64,000 nucleotides of DNA from JACVCS01 sp038328575 (lineage in GTDB: Bacteria; Planctomycetota; Phycisphaerae; Phycisphaerales; UBA1924): contig JBBQMD010000008.1 in the NCBI GenBank assembly GCA_038328575.1, forward strand, positions 1-64,000, written 5' to 3'. Numbering within the stretch: the first letter of the stretch is position 1; each line of letters starts with the position of its first letter. The translations under genes and the position numbers were made by a program. The notes under the pieces are model-generated. The model made no database searches, was not told the origin of the DNA, and worked only from the letters and a program-made list of their open reading frames with translations. Shown here in pieces: positions 1-7,757 of the stretch.

Positions 1-525
1 GCCGGTGAGGGTGAAGACTTCGATGGCGCGGATGGTGCGCCGGGTGTCTTGCGGGTGTAGGCGAGCGGCGGCGGCGGGGTCGATCGCTTGCAGGCGGGCG
101 TGAAGCTCGTGGGGCGCGAGGGTGTTGAGTTGGGTGCGGAGAGCGGGGTCGGCGGGCGGGCCGTCGAAGACGCCGTGGAGGAGGGATTGAATGTAGAGGG
201 AGGTGCCGCCGACGACGATGGGCAGGATGTTGCGGGCGCGGAGGTCATCGATTTTGGCGTTGGCGAGGGCGAGCCATTGTTCGAGAGTGAAGGGATTGGG
301 AGCGTGCGGGTCGGCGATATCGATGAGGTGGTGGGGGGCGCGGGCGCGTTCGCTGGGGGAGGGCTTGGCGGTGCCGATATCCATGCCGCGATAGACCTGA
401 AAGGCGTCGGCGGTGATGAGTTCGCTGGGGGTGGCGTGGGCGGTTAGGGCTTCATGGAGCGCCAGGGCGAGGGCGGACTTTCCGCTGGCGGTTGGGCCGT
501 AGATGATCGGAATGGGCGTGGGCAT
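1..525 (-). CDS. miaA: tRNA dimethylallyltransferase, 5' part (cut by window edge)
   Basis: MiaA transfers a dimethylallyl group to N6 of A37 in tRNAs that read codons starting with U. The frame stays open for 175 codons from an ATG at 525 to the window edge, roughly the first half of a protein usually about 300 residues long. The N-terminus MPTPIPIIYGPTASGKS carries the P-loop at residues 10-17. It is followed by the family signatures FQVYRGMDIGTAKP (substrate/tRNA region), VVGGTSLYIQSLLHG and DTRRTIRAIEV. No strong Shine-Dalgarno precedes the ATG. The gene is divergent from the next one, with 225 bases between. The identification is firm; the C-terminal half cannot be judged. Confidence 0.95.
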   Translation of the reverse strand, partial: MPTPIPIIYGPTASGKSALALALHEALTAHATPSELITADAFQVYRGMDIGTAKPSPSERARAPHHLIDIADPHAPNPFTLEQWLALANAKIDDLRARNILPIVVGGTSLYIQSLLHGVFDGPPADPALRTQLNTLAPHELHARLQAIDPAAAARLHPQDTRRTIRAIEVFTLTG

Positions 526-750
526 GGGCTGGAATGGATACTGTTCGGGTGAATCGGTGGGAAATGGCGATCCGGGTGAACCCAAACGACGAAGTGATGG
601 TTGAATGGGTGGGGCCTCTGGGCGGGTTTCGGGTTGGCTGGTGTGGGTTCGGCGTCGGGTGTGCGGCGCGAGAGATGCGGGCGGTGTCTGATTGTGTGAT
701 AGATGTGTTGGGCGGGGTTTGGGACGCGATTGATCAACGGAGCGACGACC

Positions 751-2577
751 ATGAACCAGGTGCGATCGGTGGTGCGGCAGGCGGGTGTGCGGGTGTTCGC
801 GAGCAACGTGCTGACGGGCCTCGTGGTGCTCTCGACGGTAGCGATCATCGTGATCGGCGTGCTGCGTCTGTTGGAGCGCGCGGCGGTCATGAACATTGAC
901 TGGACATTGGCGACGTATGCGGCGCTGGGGTCGGTCGTGGCGGTGTCGATCATTGGTGCGCTGGTGCGTTGGCCGGCGGCGGCGGCGCTGGCGCGGCGGG
1001 TTGATGAGGGCGCGGGGCTGAAAGAGACGCTGAGCACGGCGCTGCATGTTTCTGGCCAGAGCGATGCGTGGTCCGGGGCGATCCGTGATGACGCGGCTCG
1101 CGTGGCGGGGGGTGTGCGTGTGGGTCAGGCGGTGCCGGTGCGGCTGCCGCGGATGTGGTACGCGCCGATGGTGGCGGCGTTGTCGGTGTTCGTGGTGTGG
1201 ATGACGGTGCCGAAGTTTGATCTGTTGGGCAAGCGGGCCGAGGCGGAGTTGGCGGAGGCGGGCGTGAAGGAGCGGACCAAGGCGGAGCAGGAAGCCAAGA
1301 CGGCGCAAGCGAAGGTTGAGGAGTTGATCGCGAAGGTCGAGGGTGTGACGAAGGGCGAGGGGGATGAGGCGAGCAAGGCCGAGCCGCAGAACCGTGAGCT
1401 GAAGACGCCGGAGGAGATCCGGCGTGCGGCGATCCGGTCGCTGACGGACATGAAGCAGAAGTTGGAAGCGGTCAAGGGTGGCGAGAAGCTCCAGGCGGCG
1501 CAGCTGATGTTGGAGAAGCTCAAGCAGCTACGCACGCCGGGCAGCGGGCCGCTGACGGATATGGCCAGCGCGCTGGCCAAGGGGGACATCTCGGCGGCGA
1601 AGTCGGAGCTTCAGAAACTGGCGCAGGACATGGGCGCCGGGAAGACCGACGCCCAGAGCAAGCAGAAGCTCGAGGAGCAGCTCAACAAGTTGGCCGGTCA
1701 GATGGAGAAGGTGGCGAAGGACAAGGAGAAGCTTGAGCAGTCGCTGCAGAAGGCGGGCCTGGACAAGGCTTTGGCGAGCGACCCGCAGAAGCTCAGCGAG
1801 GCGATGAAGTCTGGCGAGGGCGTCAGCGCTGAGCAGAAGGAATCACTGGAGAACGCGGCCCAGGCCCAGAAGCAGGCCAGCGAGGCGCTGAGCACACTGG
1901 CGCAGGCGATGCAGCAGATGGCTCAGCAGTGTCAGAACCCGAGCGGTGGGCAGCAGGGTGAGAACGGCCAGCAGGGCGGGGCGAGCCAGGAGATGGCCCA
2001 GGCGATGGAGAGTGTCGCAAGCGCGATGAGCCAGATGGAGATGGCGCAGTCAGACTTGAACAACGCGCAGGCGGCGCTGAACGAGGCGCAGAAGCAACTG
2101 CAGGCGATGAGCGAGGGCATGGGCCAGTGTGACAGCCCGGGCATGGGCGCGTGCGACAAGGGCGGCCTGACGGGCGAGGGCGGCTTTGGCGACAAGAACC
2201 AGCCCGGTGATGGCAATGGCTTCGGGCGCGGCGGAGCGGGTGTGAGCCAGGGCGGCGGCGGCATGGGCGAGCAAGCCGCGGCGGAGCGGTGGGAGAAGAT
2301 CAAGGCCAAGACGCCGGACAGCGGCGGGCCGACAATCGGCACGATGCTCGTGCAGGGCGAGCAGGTCAAGGGTGAGAGCCGCCAGGCGTTTGCGAGCGTT
2401 GCCACTGCGGCGGAGCAGGAGGCGACCGAGGCGCTTGAGAACAATGTGATTGAACGCCAGTATCACGACCTGGTGAAGCACTACTTTGGCGAGCTTGCGA
2501 AGAAGAGCGACGCCAGCGGCAAGAAGCCTGACGCGAAGGACGGCAAGCCTGCGGCGGAGCCAGCGAAGAAGCCGTGA
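751..2577 (+). CDS. DUF4175-like membrane protein with long coiled coil
   Basis: A 608-residue protein of unknown function. Three hydrophobic segments lie near residues 20-41, 52-72 and 136-154. The segment ARRVDEGAGLKETLSTAL between the second and third is the pattern seen in planctomycete DUF4175-type proteins. A Lys/Glu/Gln/Ala-rich region of about 300 residues with strong coiled-coil character follows, then a Gly/Gln/Met-rich stretch (about 475-530). The charged C-terminus includes VIERQYHDLVKHYFGELAK, which resembles the end of DUF4175 proteins. I chose ATG 751 because CGGAG stands upstream and the N-terminus then leads directly into the first membrane segment; an in-frame start at 703 would add 16 unlikely residues. 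Such proteins often sit near MoxR/BatA-type genes, but none is seen here. Family assignment is tentative. Confidence 0.75.
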   Translation: MNQVRSVVRQAGVRVFASNVLTGLVVLSTVAIIVIGVLRLLERAAVMNIDWTLATYAALGSVVAVSIIGALVRWPAAAALARRVDEGAGLKETLSTALHVSGQSDAWSGAIRDDAARVAGGVRVGQAVPVRLPRMWYAPMVAALSVFVVWMTVPKFDLLGKRAEAELAEAGVKERTKAEQEAKTAQAKVEELIAKVEGVTKGEGDEASKAEPQNRELKTPEEIRRAAIRSLTDMKQKLEAVKGGEKLQAAQLMLEKLKQLRTPGSGPLTDMASALAKGDISAAKSELQKLAQDMGAGKTDAQSKQKLEEQLNKLAGQMEKVAKDKEKLEQSLQKAGLDKALASDPQKLSEAMKSGEGVSAEQKESLENAAQAQKQASEALSTLAQAMQQMAQQCQNPSGGQQGENGQQGGASQEMAQAMESVASAMSQMEMAQSDLNNAQAALNEAQKQLQAMSEGMGQCDSPGMGACDKGGLTGEGGFGDKNQPGDGNGFGRGGAGVSQGGGGMGEQAAAERWEKIKAKTPDSGGPTIGTMLVQGEQVKGESRQAFASVATAAEQEATEALENNVIERQYHDLVKHYFGELAKKSDASGKKPDAKDGKPAAEPAKKP

Positions 2578-2695
2578 GGGCGAAGACGGGAGTGATGAGC
2601 GATGAGTGCTGAGTAGGGGGAGGCGAGCGTGGGCGGACTCTCTCGAAGGGTGATGGGTGAAGTTTGACGGCTGGGCGCCGTTGGGAGGTGTGCGC

Positions 2696-3784
2696 GTGCA
2701 ACAGTTTTCGCGGCGGGAGGCGCTGGCTTTGGGCGCGGCGGGCGTGTGCGGCGGGGTGCTTGCGCTGGGTGGGTGCGCCGGCGGGGGCGAGGCAGGCAGT
2801 TCCAAACGAGTGGTCGTGTACTCGTCGATCGATCGCGAGGTGATCGAGCCGGTGCTCGGGGCGTTCAATCGAGCGCAGGCGAGTGCCGCGGGCAGTGCTG
2901 GCGGCGGGCTGGTTGCTGAGTTGGTTGGTGATACCGAAGCGACGAAGACCACGGGGCTGATGCAGCGGCTGTTGAGTGAGAAAGATCGCCCGCGGGCGGA
3001 TGTGTGGCTGAGCAGCGAGGCGGTGGGGACGGTGTGGCTTGCGAAGCAAGATTTGCTGGCTGCTTGGCCGACGGCGGCGGATGGGGGCGTCGCAGCGGGC
3101 GAGGGTGTGGCGCTGGTCGGCGCGCTGGCGGCTTGGCCGACAGTGCATCGCACGGCGGATTGGGTGGGGATGGCGCTGAGGCAGCGCCGAATTGTGTACA
3201 ACACGCGCGTGATCACGTTGGAGCGGCGGCCTCGGTCGATCGAGGAGCTGTGCCGCGATGATCTGCGTGGGCGGGTGGTGATTGCCAAGGCGCGGTTTGG
3301 CACGACGCGTGGGCACGTGGCGCTGCTGCACGCTCGTCTGGGTGATGACGGGCTGCGCGCGCTGGCGACGAAGCTTGGGGCCGCGGGGGTTCGACAGGTT
3401 GATGGCAACGCGGGCGTGGTGCGGGCGGTGGCGCGAGGCGAGGCGCACGCGGGGCTGACCGATTGCGATGATGTCTATGCGGGGCAGCGCGAGGGTTGGC
3501 CGGTTGATTTCGTCGCCGATGCGCTGGAGGCCGATCTGCCGATGGTGCCCACGACATTGGCGCTGGTTCGTGGCGGGCCCAACCCGCGCGGCGGCGTGGC
3601 GCTGGCGACGTGGCTGCTGGACGGTCATCTTGAGCGGGCGCTGGCGGGTGGTGATTGGCGGGCGGTGCCGGTGAGTCCGGCGGTTCGCGCCGAACTCAAC
3701 GTTCAAGACGAAGCTCGAGCAGAGGCGTGGGAGACGCTAGACGTTGAGCGGGCGCTTTCGATCTGGGAGCGCGGGCTGGCATGA
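2696..3784 (+). CDS. Solute-binding lipoprotein of the iron(III)/2-aminoethylphosphonate ABC family
   Basis: A 362-residue exported binding protein. The start GTG at 2696 is set by GGGAGG seven bases upstream. It gives the N-terminus MQQFSRREALALGAAG, a twin-arginine-like signal, followed by a lipobox (LGGC) near residue 26, so the mature protein is probably lipid-anchored. The mature part opens with VVVYSSIDREVIEPVLGAF, the first strand and helix of type-II periplasmic binding proteins of the FbpA/AfuA group. PRADVWLSSEA and the LVRGGPNPRGGVALATWLL region near the C-terminus also fit. The paired tyrosines that bind iron in FbpA are not evident, so the ligand is unknown. No permease or ATPase gene is adjacent. 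An ATG at 2657 would add 13 residues and spoil the signal peptide. Confidence 0.85.
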   Translation: MQQFSRREALALGAAGVCGGVLALGGCAGGGEAGSSKRVVVYSSIDREVIEPVLGAFNRAQASAAGSAGGGLVAELVGDTEATKTTGLMQRLLSEKDRPRADVWLSSEAVGTVWLAKQDLLAAWPTAADGGVAAGEGVALVGALAAWPTVHRTADWVGMALRQRRIVYNTRVITLERRPRSIEELCRDDLRGRVVIAKARFGTTRGHVALLHARLGDDGLRALATKLGAAGVRQVDGNAGVVRAVARGEAHAGLTDCDDVYAGQREGWPVDFVADALEADLPMVPTTLALVRGGPNPRGGVALATWLLDGHLERALAGGDWRAVPVSPAVRAELNVQDEARAEAWETLDVERALSIWERGLA

Positions 3785-3922
3785 GAAGTTGATCATGCGC
3801 CATTCGCGCGCGCGGGGGCGCGCCGGTGCGATGATCAGTAGTGCGCGTGGACTGCGCGGCGGCGGGGCAAGCTCCGGGCTGGCGGCGCTCGGGCGCGCTG
3901 AATCATGTCCCGGAGCGCGCCT

Positions 3923-4717
3923 GTGACCGAACTGCTGACCACCGAGAATCTGATCGCGTTGCTCACGCTGACCGCTATGGAGGTCGTGCTTGGCATTGAC
4001 AACCTTGTGTTCATCAGCATCATCACCGGCAAGCTGCCGGTGGGGGAGCGGCAGAAGGCGGCGCGGATCGGGATCGCGGGCGCGGTGATCACGCGGATCG
4101 GGCTGCTGTTTTCGATCGCGTTCCTGCTGAAGTACAACGAGCCGGTGATCCGGCCGCTTGGTCAGGAAATGTCGCCCAAGGACATCGTGCTGCTGGTGGG
4201 CGGGCTGTTTCTGATCTGGAAGGCGACGCACGAGATGCACGACAAGGTGAAGCACGGGCTGCACCCCGGCGCGATCGCGACGCCAGCGACGGGCGCGGGG
4301 GGCGCGGGGGACGCGGGGGGCGCGGGGGACGCGGGGGTGGCGGCGAACGTCGCTGGGCGTGCGTTCTGGGGCGTGATCGGGCAGATCATGGTGATTGACG
4401 TTGTGTTTTCGATTGACTCGGTGATCACAGCGGTGGGGATGGCCAAGGCGGTGCCGGTGATGGTCGGGGCGGTGCTGCTGTCCTCTGCGATCATGGTGCT
4501 GGCGTCGGGGCCGGTGATGCGGTTTGTCGAGAAGTTCCCGTCGATCAAGGTGCTAGCGCTGGCGTTCCTGCTGTTGATTGGGGTGATGATTACCGCCGAG
4601 GCGTTTCACCATCAGATCCCGCGTGGGTACGTCTACTTTGCGATGGCCTTTGCGCTGGGGGTTGATGTGGTGCAGATGATCGCGGAGCGCCGGAGCAAGG
4701 TGCCTGCGGCGCATTGA
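3923..4717 (+). CDS. TerC-family integral membrane protein
   Basis: TerC-family proteins are multi-spanning inner-membrane proteins linked to tellurite resistance and, in several bacteria, to metal (manganese) export. The family signature MEVVLGIDNLVFISII stands near the start. A second acidic membrane motif, VIDVVFSIDSVITAVGM, lies in the second half; the aspartates in both are characteristic. About seven hydrophobic segments are visible. The loop between the halves holds a low-complexity Gly-Ala-Asp stretch encoded by an 18-base tandem repeat. GTG 3923 has CGGAG seven bases upstream; an in-frame ATG at 3905 lacks a ribosome-binding site and would add six residues. The gene converges on tadA. 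The family is certain, the substrate is not. Confidence 0.9.
   Translation: MTELLTTENLIALLTLTAMEVVLGIDNLVFISIITGKLPVGERQKAARIGIAGAVITRIGLLFSIAFLLKYNEPVIRPLGQEMSPKDIVLLVGGLFLIWKATHEMHDKVKHGLHPGAIATPATGAGGAGDAGGAGDAGVAANVAGRAFWGVIGQIMVIDVVFSIDSVITAVGMAKAVPVMVGAVLLSSAIMVLASGPVMRFVEKFPSIKVLALAFLLLIGVMITAEAFHHQIPRGYVYFAMAFALGVDVVQMIAERRSKVPAAH
4301..4336 (+). repeat. Two perfect 18-base tandem repeats inside the TerC-family gene
   Basis: The unit GGCGCGGGGGACGCGGGG occurs twice back to back in frame and encodes repeated Gly-Ala-Gly-Asp-Ala-Gly in a cytoplasmic or periplasmic loop. Expansion or contraction by whole units would preserve the reading frame. Confidence 0.9.
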
Positions 4718-4780
4718 TGCGGAGCGCTGGGTCCGTGCCTCACGCTGCTGGTCTGGCAACCCGAGCCGATGGAACGTTGC

Positions 4781-5266
4781 TCACTTGGCGCGCAGGCGGT
4801 GGAAGAAATCTCGGAGGAGCGAAGCGGACTCTGCGGCGAGCACGCCGCCCAGCGGCGTGACGCGATGGTTGAGGCGCGGGTCTTCGGTGAGTCGCAGGAG
4901 GCTGCCGCAGGCGCCGGCTTTGGGATCGGGCGCGCCGAAGACGAGGCGGCCGAGGCGGGCGTTGACGATTGCGCCGGCGCACATTGAGCAGGGCTCGAGG
5001 GTGACGACGAGGGTGCAGGCGTTGAGGCGCCAGTCCAAGAGCGCGGTGGCGGCGGCGCGGATCGCGAGGATCTCGGCGTGGGCCAGCGGGTCGTTGTCCG
5101 ACTCGCGCCGGTTGAAGCCTTCGCCCAGGACGCGGCCGCTGGCGGTGTCGTAGACGACGCAGCCGACGGGGACTTCGCCTAGTTGGCCGGCGACCCGGGC
5201 GAGCTCTAGCGCGTGGCGCATCATCTGCTCGTCGATGGGCGTGGGTTTGGATGTGGGGTCGGGCAC
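4781..5266 (-). CDS. tadA: tRNA adenosine(34) deaminase
   Basis: TadA deaminates adenosine 34 to inosine in the tRNA-Arg(ACG) anticodon. The 161-residue protein has the zinc deaminase motif: H63-A-E65, with the catalytic glutamate, and P92-C93-S-M-C96, which supplies the two cysteine ligands. DEQMMRHALELA at the front and NARLGRLVFGAPDPKAGACGS after the cysteines are typical of TadA. The start is a GTG at 5266. No Shine-Dalgarno is seen, but a TAACCT hexamer ends six bases upstream, suggesting a leaderless message. The gene is divergent from motA and convergent with the TerC-family gene. Confidence 0.93.
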   Translation of the reverse strand: MPDPTSKPTPIDEQMMRHALELARVAGQLGEVPVGCVVYDTASGRVLGEGFNRRESDNDPLAHAEILAIRAAATALLDWRLNACTLVVTLEPCSMCAGAIVNARLGRLVFGAPDPKAGACGSLLRLTEDPRLNHRVTPLGGVLAAESASLLRDFFHRLRAK

Positions 5267-5272
5267 GGGTGC

Positions 5273-5278
5273 AGGTTA
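5273..5278 (-). promoter_or_regulatory. Candidate -10 box (TAACCT) placing tadA transcription start at its GTG
   Basis: TAACCT on the minus strand ends six bases before the GTG of tadA. No clear -35 element and no Shine-Dalgarno is visible. One of a set of similarly placed hexamers in this window. Confidence 0.4.
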
Positions 5279-5519
5279 TCAGGCGGGGAGCGCGTGCCAG
5301 CGTTTATTGGACGCGCTGGGCGCGCTGGCGTGCGCGACCTGCGCGATCCGGTGGGTCGGGGGGATCGGGCGTGGTGGGAGGCTTGAACGAACAGGTGGAC
5401 CGAGGCCCCCGGAGCGCCGATTCAGTTGGCAGATCGATGGTCTGAGCGACGGTGCCCCTGGCACGCGGCACGCCTCATCGAAGCGCGACACTCGAAGACT
5501 GTGCAGGAAGAGGTGACCT

Positions 5520-6299
5520 TTGGACAAGGGAAGCATTGCGGGCTCACTCTTGATGTTCATCTGCTGCTTTGTCGTCTTCTGGAAGGCGACGCATGGCAAC
5601 CTCCTGGCACTGTGGTCTGACAAGGGCGCGATCATGGTCTTGGGCGGCACGGCGGCGGTCATCCTCATGGCCATGCCGATGGAGAAGCTCAAGAACGTCC
5701 CCGGTTGGATCAAGACGTTCCTGTTCCACAAGGGCCAGTCGCCGGGCGACATCGTCAAGCAGATGAACGACCTGGCGGAGAAGGCACGACGCGAGGGCAT
5801 CCTCTCGCTGGAGGCCGATGTCGCCAAGCTCAAGGACGCGTTCCTGATGAGCGGGCTGAAGATGGCCATCGACGGCGTTGCCTCTGATTCCATCGAATCC
5901 ACCCTGCGGCTTGAAGTCATGGCGATGCAGGATCGCCACAAGGCTGGCAAGAAGTTCTTCGACCTCATCAAGGTGTACGGCCCCGGCATCGCGCTCACTG
6001 CGACGCTGATCGGGCAGATCGGCATGTTCTCGGCGCTGGGTGGCGCCATCGAGATCATGGGACAGATGCTCGCGGTCGCGGTCGTCGCGACCATGTACGG
6101 CACCGTCTTGGCCAACTGCGTCGCCGGGCCCATGGGCGATCGGCTGGCGATGCGCAGCGGCGAGGAGCTGCTGACCCGCGAGATGGTCATCCAGGGCATC
6201 CTGTCGATCCAGGCGGGCGATAACCCACGCGTCACCACCGACCGCATGCTCGCCTTCGTGCCGAAGGTCCAGCGCAGCAAGCTGGGCATCGCGGCCTGA
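5520..6299 (+). CDS. motA: MotA-type stator (proton channel) subunit
   Basis: A 259-residue inner-membrane protein of the MotA/TolQ/ExbB group, best matched to MotA. Hydrophobic pairs lie at about residues 6-22 and 33-52 and again in the C-terminal third. The later pair contains YGPGIALTATLIGQIGMFSALGG, the conserved Pro-Gly segment that forms the ion channel with MotB. A charged cytoplasmic loop (about 60-140) separates the pairs. The start is TTG 5520, supported by GGAAGAGG six bases upstream. motB follows 61 bases downstream, so the two are surely co-transcribed. No other flagellar or gliding gene is in the window, so a role in flagellar rotation is inferred from family only. Confidence 0.88.
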   Translation: MDKGSIAGSLLMFICCFVVFWKATHGNLLALWSDKGAIMVLGGTAAVILMAMPMEKLKNVPGWIKTFLFHKGQSPGDIVKQMNDLAEKARREGILSLEADVAKLKDAFLMSGLKMAIDGVASDSIESTLRLEVMAMQDRHKAGKKFFDLIKVYGPGIALTATLIGQIGMFSALGGAIEIMGQMLAVAVVATMYGTVLANCVAGPMGDRLAMRSGEELLTREMVIQGILSIQAGDNPRVTTDRMLAFVPKVQRSKLGIAA

Positions 6300-6360
6300 G
6301 GAGGCCCGCCTTGGAGAGGCGGGACACGCCTCTCTCACACACGCTTCACCGGAGTCAGCC

Positions 6361-7263
6361 ATGGCGGAGCATGACAAACAAGCAGCGGAGGGCGGCCATG
6401 ATGAGCACGCCAAGGAAGGGCACGCCAAACACGGCGGGCACGGCGGTGGTCCTGGTGGCCATGAGGAACACGAAGAGGGCGTGCCAGAGTGGGTGGTGTC
6501 GTTTGCCGACAACGCGCTGCTACAGATGGGTTTCTTTTGTATCCTCCTGGCGATGAACATGGGGATCAAGGCGCGCGGGCCGGTGGACCCCAAAGATCCT
6601 GAGAATGGCCAACCCGCGGCGTCAGCGCCGGCGTCTGACCAGTGGCTCGACGCGGTCCTGGCGATCCGTGAATCGTTCAACAGTCCGGTGAACATGGAGG
6701 GGACCAACCCTGACGAGGCGTCGCTTCGCAAGCGCGCCAAGGAAAAGCTGGGGATGACCCCGATGCCCGGCTCACGCGGACAGGGCGCCGGCGAGGAGGA
6801 GCAATCCAACGCCTTGAACAACGCACAGGTTGTCAGCGAGAACGAGACGGTGGTGTTTGAGACGGGCTCGAGCGCACTCTCGCGACGAGCGCGGGAAGAT
6901 ATCGAGGCGTTTGCGCAGGCGGTGAAGGGTCAGCGGTTTGTGATCGAGGTGCGTGGACACGTGAGCCCGTGGGAGGCCGGTGGGGGCGGGGGCGCGACAC
7001 CCGGCGTGGAGGGGGCGGTGGATATCCGGCGTGGACACCGGCTTGCATTTGATCGGGCGATGTCGGTGACCGAGGCGCTGGTGGGAGCGGGGACCGAGGC
7101 CTCGCTGATCCGCGTGAAATCCAGCAGCGACGGCGAGCGGGCCAGCCAGACGGTCTACACCGATGCACAGAAGCGGAGCACCCAGCGGGTGGAGATCGTG
7201 AAGACGAACGAGCAGGCCCCGGTGGACCCGTTCAGCCGCGATCCGAACGAGCGGGAGAAGTGA
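6361..7263 (+). CDS. motB: MotB-type stator subunit with histidine-rich N-terminus
   Basis: A 300-residue partner of the preceding MotA-type protein. Its single membrane helix follows WVVSFADNALLQMGFF, in which Asp50 corresponds to the essential proton-binding aspartate of MotB. A linker leads to an OmpA/MotB-like domain at about residues 160-280. It begins VVFETGSSALSRRAREDIE and continues IEVRGHVSP, a slightly altered peptidoglycan-binding motif in which the usual 'GHTD' reads 'GHVS'. The N-terminal 40 residues contain eight histidines among Gly and Glu, unusual for MotB. CGGAG lies upstream of the ATG. An ExbD-like or other stator role cannot be excluded. Confidence 0.85.
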   Translation: MAEHDKQAAEGGHDEHAKEGHAKHGGHGGGPGGHEEHEEGVPEWVVSFADNALLQMGFFCILLAMNMGIKARGPVDPKDPENGQPAASAPASDQWLDAVLAIRESFNSPVNMEGTNPDEASLRKRAKEKLGMTPMPGSRGQGAGEEEQSNALNNAQVVSENETVVFETGSSALSRRAREDIEAFAQAVKGQRFVIEVRGHVSPWEAGGGGGATPGVEGAVDIRRGHRLAFDRAMSVTEALVGAGTEASLIRVKSSSDGERASQTVYTDAQKRSTQRVEIVKTNEQAPVDPFSRDPNEREK

Positions 7264-7757
7264 GACTGGTTTGGAAGCGCCTGATCATGGTCGGGATCGT
7301 GGAGTGTGGGCAGACGGGGCGATACTGGATGCGAGAGGCGAGTGTACAGAGTGTGCGCGTCCTGGCTCTCTGTATTCCCATTAGAGATAGATCTTTGGTA
7401 GTGGTTGTTAGAGCGCCCTGTCGTTTGTGGAGATCTGGCGGCGCGAGCGCGGATTGTCGCGGGTTTGCGGGGCGGTTGCGGCTTCCGGGTGCGTGTGGAT
7501 GAGCGGGGCACGAGGTGGCGGCGCGGGCTGGCGGTTGAGATGCTGCGCGGTTGGTTGCGCACGCGACGGGTGGAGGGGGGCTGTCGGCAAGGCGGCGCAA
7601 GCGACAGTCGGTGCGCGGGTTGTCCGGCAATAGCGCGGGCGCAACAGACAGTTTGAGAAGCTCGGGGCTGTCGGGGGGCGCAGTCTCTATGCTTGCGGAG
7701 CGCAGCGACGGACTGACCGAAGCCGCCCGATCCGGTCGATTGCACAGGGAGGCCCTC
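7264..7757 (+). other. 494-base non-coding region, probable long 5' leader of the PLP enzyme gene
   Basis: I see no convincing gene here; the short open frames lack ribosome sites and family features. The first part (around 7371-7412) is AT-richer than its surroundings. Small stems are possible, such as CTGTCG at 7581-7586 with CGACAG at 7602-7607, and GACAG near 7646 with CTGTC near 7668. A TATGCTTG box lies at 7688. No terminator is recognisable after motB. Confidence 0.5.
7688..7693 (+). promoter_or_regulatory. Candidate -10 box (TATGCT) upstream of the PLP enzyme gene
   Basis: TATGCTTG lies 64 bases before the ATG. The same box, TAYGCTTG, occurs in three other intergenic regions of the window. 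The -35 region is not recognisable. Confidence 0.35.

Noticed and set aside
5520..7263. A flagellar operon
   Set aside because: Only the stator pair is present; neighbours on both sides are unrelated.
7680..7757. Resemblance to the S-adenosylhomocysteine riboswitch core (GCGGAGCGCAGCGACGG)
   Set aside because: The string recalls GAGGAGCGCUGC of that riboswitch, but I cannot find the matching AGGCUCG segment or the closing GGCGCUC needed for the pseudoknot.
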